Below, in pieces: positions 61,097 to 64,000 of a stretch of DNA of 64,000 bases; the stretch's first letter is position 1, and each line of letters begins with the position of its first letter. The notes beneath the pieces were generated by a model. The model was not told where the DNA came from and searched no databases. It was given only the letters and a program-made list of their open reading frames with translations. Source of the stretch: Alphaproteobacteria bacterium (GTDB lineage: Bacteria; Myxococcota_A; UBA796; GCA-2862545); contig JACKER010000025.1 of assembly GCA_020632925.1 (NCBI GenBank), positions 50,178 to 114,177 of the forward strand, given 5' to 3'. The translations under genes were made by a program, and so were the position numbers.

Positions 61097-62458
61097 ATGG
61101 CGGGACGCATGCTCTTGCTCGTGTTGCTGGCCTGCCGCGCAGCGAACCCGCCCGACATCCTCGACGTGGACGTCGTCACGGATGCCGGGACGCCGGGCGT
61201 GGCGACCGTGTCGTTCACGACCTCCGACGACGCGGTGGCGACGGTCACCGTGGATGGACGGAGTACACCCCCGGACGACGGGGGCACCGACCACGTCGTG
61301 GAGGTTCGGGGCCTGGTGCTCGGTCGGTCCACGACGCTCGAGCTGTCGGCCGTGGGAGAGCACGGCACGGGGACGTTCGAGCAGCCGTTGGATGTGGGCA
61401 GCGCACGGGCGGATCTGCCGACCATCGAGCGTACGGTGTGGGACCAGGCGCGCAGCTGCGGCGACGGATACCTGCTCACCTCGCTGCTCACGCTCGGCGG
61501 CTCCTCGTTCGTCGTGGTCCTGGATCGCGAGGGTCGACCGGTGTGGGCGCGACCTGGCGACCAGGGCGAGTGGCTCTCGCGCGCGCGACCATCCGCCGAC
61601 GGCTCGGGCCTGGTCTGGCTGCACAACGATCCGGGCCGCAGTGACGACCTCGGCCGCATCACCCGCGTGGCGTGGAGCGGCGAGGTGTTGTCGGAGACCC
61701 GGGCCTGGCAGGCACACCACGACTTCGTGGAACGCCCGGAGGGTGGGTTCGCCTTCCTGTCGTACATCCTCGCGCCGGGGACCGACGTGGACGGGGTGAC
61801 GCGCGATGTCGCCACGGACGCGATCCTCGAGGTCGACGAGGGTGGCGCGGAGGGGGACGAACGCCAGGTGTTCTCGATGCTCGAGGACTACACCGGCGGA
61901 CTGTTCGATCCGGGCGTGACGACCGCGGAGGCTGGCTTCGTACCCGGCTACTGGGAGTTCAGCCACGGCAACTCACTCATGATCGACCCGGACGGTGGCA
62001 CCTACCATGTGATGTTCCGTTGGCTGGACGCATTGATCGAGGTCGATCGGAACAGCGGGTCGCAGGTCTGGCAGCTCGGTGGTGAGCGGAGCGACTTCAC
62101 GGGCCCCGCGGGCGAGGACTTCTCCCACGCCCACATGTCCGAGTGGTGGGACGGGGGCTTCGTGGTGTTCGACAATGCGGACGAGACCGGTGGGATCAGC
62201 GGGGCCGCGGAGTACGCCGTGGACGACGAGGCGCGGACCTGGGATCGCATTTGGGACGTGCGGGATCCCGAGGGTCACCTGGAGCTGCTTCTGGGAGACG
62301 TGATCCGCGTTCCCGGATGCGAGAACCGGATGGTGGCCTGGTCCACGTCGTCGCGGGTGGAGGAGGTCACGCCCGAAGGCGAGGTGGTGTGGTCGCTGTC
62401 GGCACCACCGGGGTGGATCGTGAGTCGGATCTCGTGGTTGCCGAGCCTCTATCCCTGA
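61097..62458 (+). CDS. Arylsulfotransferase-like lipoprotein, paralogue of the gene at 9060
   Basis: 453 residues with lipoprotein signal LLLVLLACRA. After a fibronectin-like domain (VATVSFTTSDDAVATVTV) comes a beta-propeller like ASST: WDREGRPVWARPG-type LDREGRPVWARP, AHHDFVERPEGGFAFLSY, WEFSHGNSLMIDPDGGTYHV, VWQLGGERSDFTGP and VRVPGCENRMVAWST. The HHD motif matches DFHHD in the other copy. Sulfate transfer is not shown. A weak 5-bp hairpin is in the gap upstream. ATG 61097 or 61109. Confidence 0.78.
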   Translation: MAGRMLLLVLLACRAANPPDILDVDVVTDAGTPGVATVSFTTSDDAVATVTVDGRSTPPDDGGTDHVVEVRGLVLGRSTTLELSAVGEHGTGTFEQPLDVGSARADLPTIERTVWDQARSCGDGYLLTSLLTLGGSSFVVVLDREGRPVWARPGDQGEWLSRARPSADGSGLVWLHNDPGRSDDLGRITRVAWSGEVLSETRAWQAHHDFVERPEGGFAFLSYILAPGTDVDGVTRDVATDAILEVDEGGAEGDERQVFSMLEDYTGGLFDPGVTTAEAGFVPGYWEFSHGNSLMIDPDGGTYHVMFRWLDALIEVDRNSGSQVWQLGGERSDFTGPAGEDFSHAHMSEWWDGGFVVFDNADETGGISGAAEYAVDDEARTWDRIWDVRDPEGHLELLLGDVIRVPGCENRMVAWSTSSRVEEVTPEGEVVWSLSAPPGWIVSRISWLPSLYP

Positions 62459-62629
62459 CCGACACGGGATCCGTCCGGTTCGCAGGACGCGGGACGGCGG
62501 CGCGCGGGATCGCGGTCATGAGACACACTGTTCCACGACGGCCATCAGCCGTCCATCGGGCGACCTCGGACCGGATCATGGTATGGTGCCGTACGCGGCC
62601 AGTTCGGTCGGCGCAGCATCGGAGTGAAC

Positions 62630-63913
62630 ATGGCCTTCCTCTCTCTCGCCCTCCAGCTGGCAGCTCCAGCGGCCTTCGCCCAGCCCGTGATGCAGCCTCC
62701 GACTGTCCTCAAGGGCCGGATTGTGCGGCTCCAGGTGACGAACGCGACACCGAATCGCCTCGTCTACTTCACGGTCTCGACGGACGGGGCGGGCGCTGGC
62801 CCCTGCATCGGTGCCACTGGCGTGTGCGCGGACATCCTGAACCCGCTGATCATCGGTACGGCCTATTCCGACAGCAACGGTGAGGCGTGGCTCAACGTCG
62901 GTGTCTCCCCGACCATCCCCGCGGGGACGCAGACCTGGTTTCAGGCGTTTCCTCGCAGCAATCCGGTGATTTCCGAGACCAACGTCGTGACCGCCACGGT
63001 GACGCAGCCGGCCTACGTCCGCTGCTACGACCCGGGTGTCGACGCCCCGGTGGTCCGCGTGCCGCCGGTGACCCAGACCACGTTCGAGGGGTACCCCCTC
63101 TACTACTACATGCCGCCCAACCCGCGCGGCGTGATCTTCTACTTCCACGGTGGAGACGAGGGTCCGAGCGAGGCGCTGAAGAACGAGCAGATCGCGCTCC
63201 TGTGGAACCAGATGGGCGCGAACGAGAACTTCGGCATCGTGGCCACGGAGCGCACGAGTCAGGCGCCGGGCACCTCCTGGGATTGGCAGTCGTCGCCGAA
63301 CCAGAACGCGGACACCCAGCGCCTGAACCGCCTCCGGAACTGGCTCATCACGAACACGCCCATGACCAACACGACGACGACCGTGATGACCGGCTTCTCC
63401 GACGGTGCCGGGTTCGCCACGACCTTCACCAACTGGGCCCGCACCAACTACGGGTGGCCGGTGGCCGCTGCGGCCGCACACAACGGTGCCTTCGGCGACA
63501 CCCCCTCCGTTCCCACGATCTGGCACATCGCCGAGAACGACGATCCCAACGCGGTGCAGAGCATCAGCCAGCTCGAGAGCGCGATGACCCAGGCCGGGCG
63601 CACGTACACCCGCCTGGACACTCCCGAACGGACGCTGACGGCGAACATGTTCCTTCGGGAGCCGAGCTGGTCGCTGGCCGATGGCCAGGCCGTGATCGCT
63701 GATCTCCAGTCGTTCGGGATCATCAATGCGCAGGGGGTCCGTGTGATTCCCGACAACCAGATCGAGTCCCAGCTGGACTCCTGGGTCGCGAACAGCAGCC
63801 TCACGCAGGCTACGCTCGCAGCAGCGCGGATCCGCACCGTCTGGGCCACGCATCGCTACAGCGCGTACGACGCGGCCACCGAGTGCGACTTCATCCGAGA
63901 CCTGGTCCCGTAG
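62630..63913 (+). CDS. Secreted alpha/beta hydrolase
   Basis: 427 residues with signal peptide (FLSLALQLAAPAAFAQ). An N-terminal beta domain (about 25-125) precedes a hydrolase domain with GVIFYFHGGDEGPSEALK, VMTGFSDGAGFATTFTNW (nucleophile Ser in G-F-S-D-G), and WHIAENDDPNAV which probably holds the acid/His region, like the secreted PHB depolymerase/feruloyl-esterase group. The role is hydrolysis of an external ester or glycan. ATG 62630 is 5 bases after GGAG; GTG 62624 is also possible. The 170-bp gap before it holds no gene. Confidence 0.82.
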   Translation: MAFLSLALQLAAPAAFAQPVMQPPTVLKGRIVRLQVTNATPNRLVYFTVSTDGAGAGPCIGATGVCADILNPLIIGTAYSDSNGEAWLNVGVSPTIPAGTQTWFQAFPRSNPVISETNVVTATVTQPAYVRCYDPGVDAPVVRVPPVTQTTFEGYPLYYYMPPNPRGVIFYFHGGDEGPSEALKNEQIALLWNQMGANENFGIVATERTSQAPGTSWDWQSSPNQNADTQRLNRLRNWLITNTPMTNTTTTVMTGFSDGAGFATTFTNWARTNYGWPVAAAAAHNGAFGDTPSVPTIWHIAENDDPNAVQSISQLESAMTQAGRTYTRLDTPERTLTANMFLREPSWSLADGQAVIADLQSFGIINAQGVRVIPDNQIESQLDSWVANSSLTQATLAAARIRTVWATHRYSAYDAATECDFIRDLVP

Positions 63914-63926
63914 CGAAGCCGTTCTA

Positions 63927-63943
63927 CTGGTCTCGACGACCAG
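63927..63943 (+). terminator. Hairpin after the secreted hydrolase gene
   Basis: CTGGTC (63927-63932) and GACCAG (63938-63943) form a perfect 6-bp stem around a 5-base loop, 14 bases after the stop. No T run follows, typical for high G+C genomes. Confidence 0.35.
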
Positions 63944-64000
63944 CCCTCGCCCTGGCGATCCGGGCGGGGGCGGATCCGCTCGATCCGAACACCCATTCGA

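Overview
The window is about 70% G+C, densely coded, and rich in secreted lipoproteins carrying Asp-rich calcium-type repeats (MopE-like DCDD blocks, thrombospondin type 3, FG-GAP) joined to the surface by D-T-D-A-D linkers encoded by GAC-rich DNA repeats. With Hanks-type kinases, LysR pairs and AIM24/MuiA-like proteins, this suggests an uncultured myxobacterium-like (Myxococcota or allied deltaproteobacterial) chromosome. This is inference from gene content; there is no rRNA or marker gene here. No tRNA, rRNA, CRISPR array, insertion sequence or prophage was recognised.

Layout. 1-10.6 kb: an AlkD-like alkylation repair protein, a LysR/metallo-hydrolase divergent pair, a clostripain-like protease, a beta-helix exoprotein, a DUF1295 membrane enzyme, an ECF sigma factor with a tiny membrane partner, a substrate-binding lipoprotein and an arylsulfotransferase-like lipoprotein. 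10.6-19.1 kb: a leftward operon (hypothetical, two MuiA/DUF4139-like proteins, TPR-thioredoxin protein) diverging from three tandem AIM24 genes coupled by TGATG overlaps. 19-22.7 kb: a LolA-like lipoprotein-sorting group and a truncated globin with a ferredoxin-reductase (probable NO detoxification). 22.7-28 kb: a kinase-FGE-like fusion, a LysR/aldo-keto reductase pair and an outer-membrane-type protein. 28-46.4 kb: large exported MopE, amidohydrolase-TSP3-lamin-tail and FG-GAP proteins, interspersed with a thioredoxin, a TIGR02452/PARG-like protein, an aminoglycoside-phosphotransferase-like protein, DUF2505 and an esterase. 46.4-48.7 kb: a reverse transcriptase gene broken by a frameshift. 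49.3-49.7 kb: two inverted heptamer-repeat arrays. 49.7-55.2 kb: an operon of a giant DUF5682-VWA fusion and a double-SWIM zinc-finger protein. 55.3-64 kb: a GST, a formylglycine sulfatase, a MopE-hydrolase fusion, a second arylsulfotransferase and a secreted alpha/beta hydrolase.

Regulation that can be read directly: several genes carry a TANNNT hexamer (TACGCT, TACGGT, TACACT, TAGGCT, TAGGGT) only 6 to 9 bases before the start codon and no Shine-Dalgarno, implying leaderless transcripts; others carry the same hexamer 15 to 25 bases upstream followed by GGAGG. Two LysR intergenic regions contain repeated boxes spaced 22 bp apart.

The parts most worth following as possibly undescribed systems are the reverse transcriptase (unusual LVDD active site and a long unassigned N-terminal region), the DUF5682-VWA/SWIM operon, and the AIM24 triplet facing the MuiA-like/thioredoxin operon. 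Two clear frameshifts (near 41,593 and 47,659) may be assembly errors.
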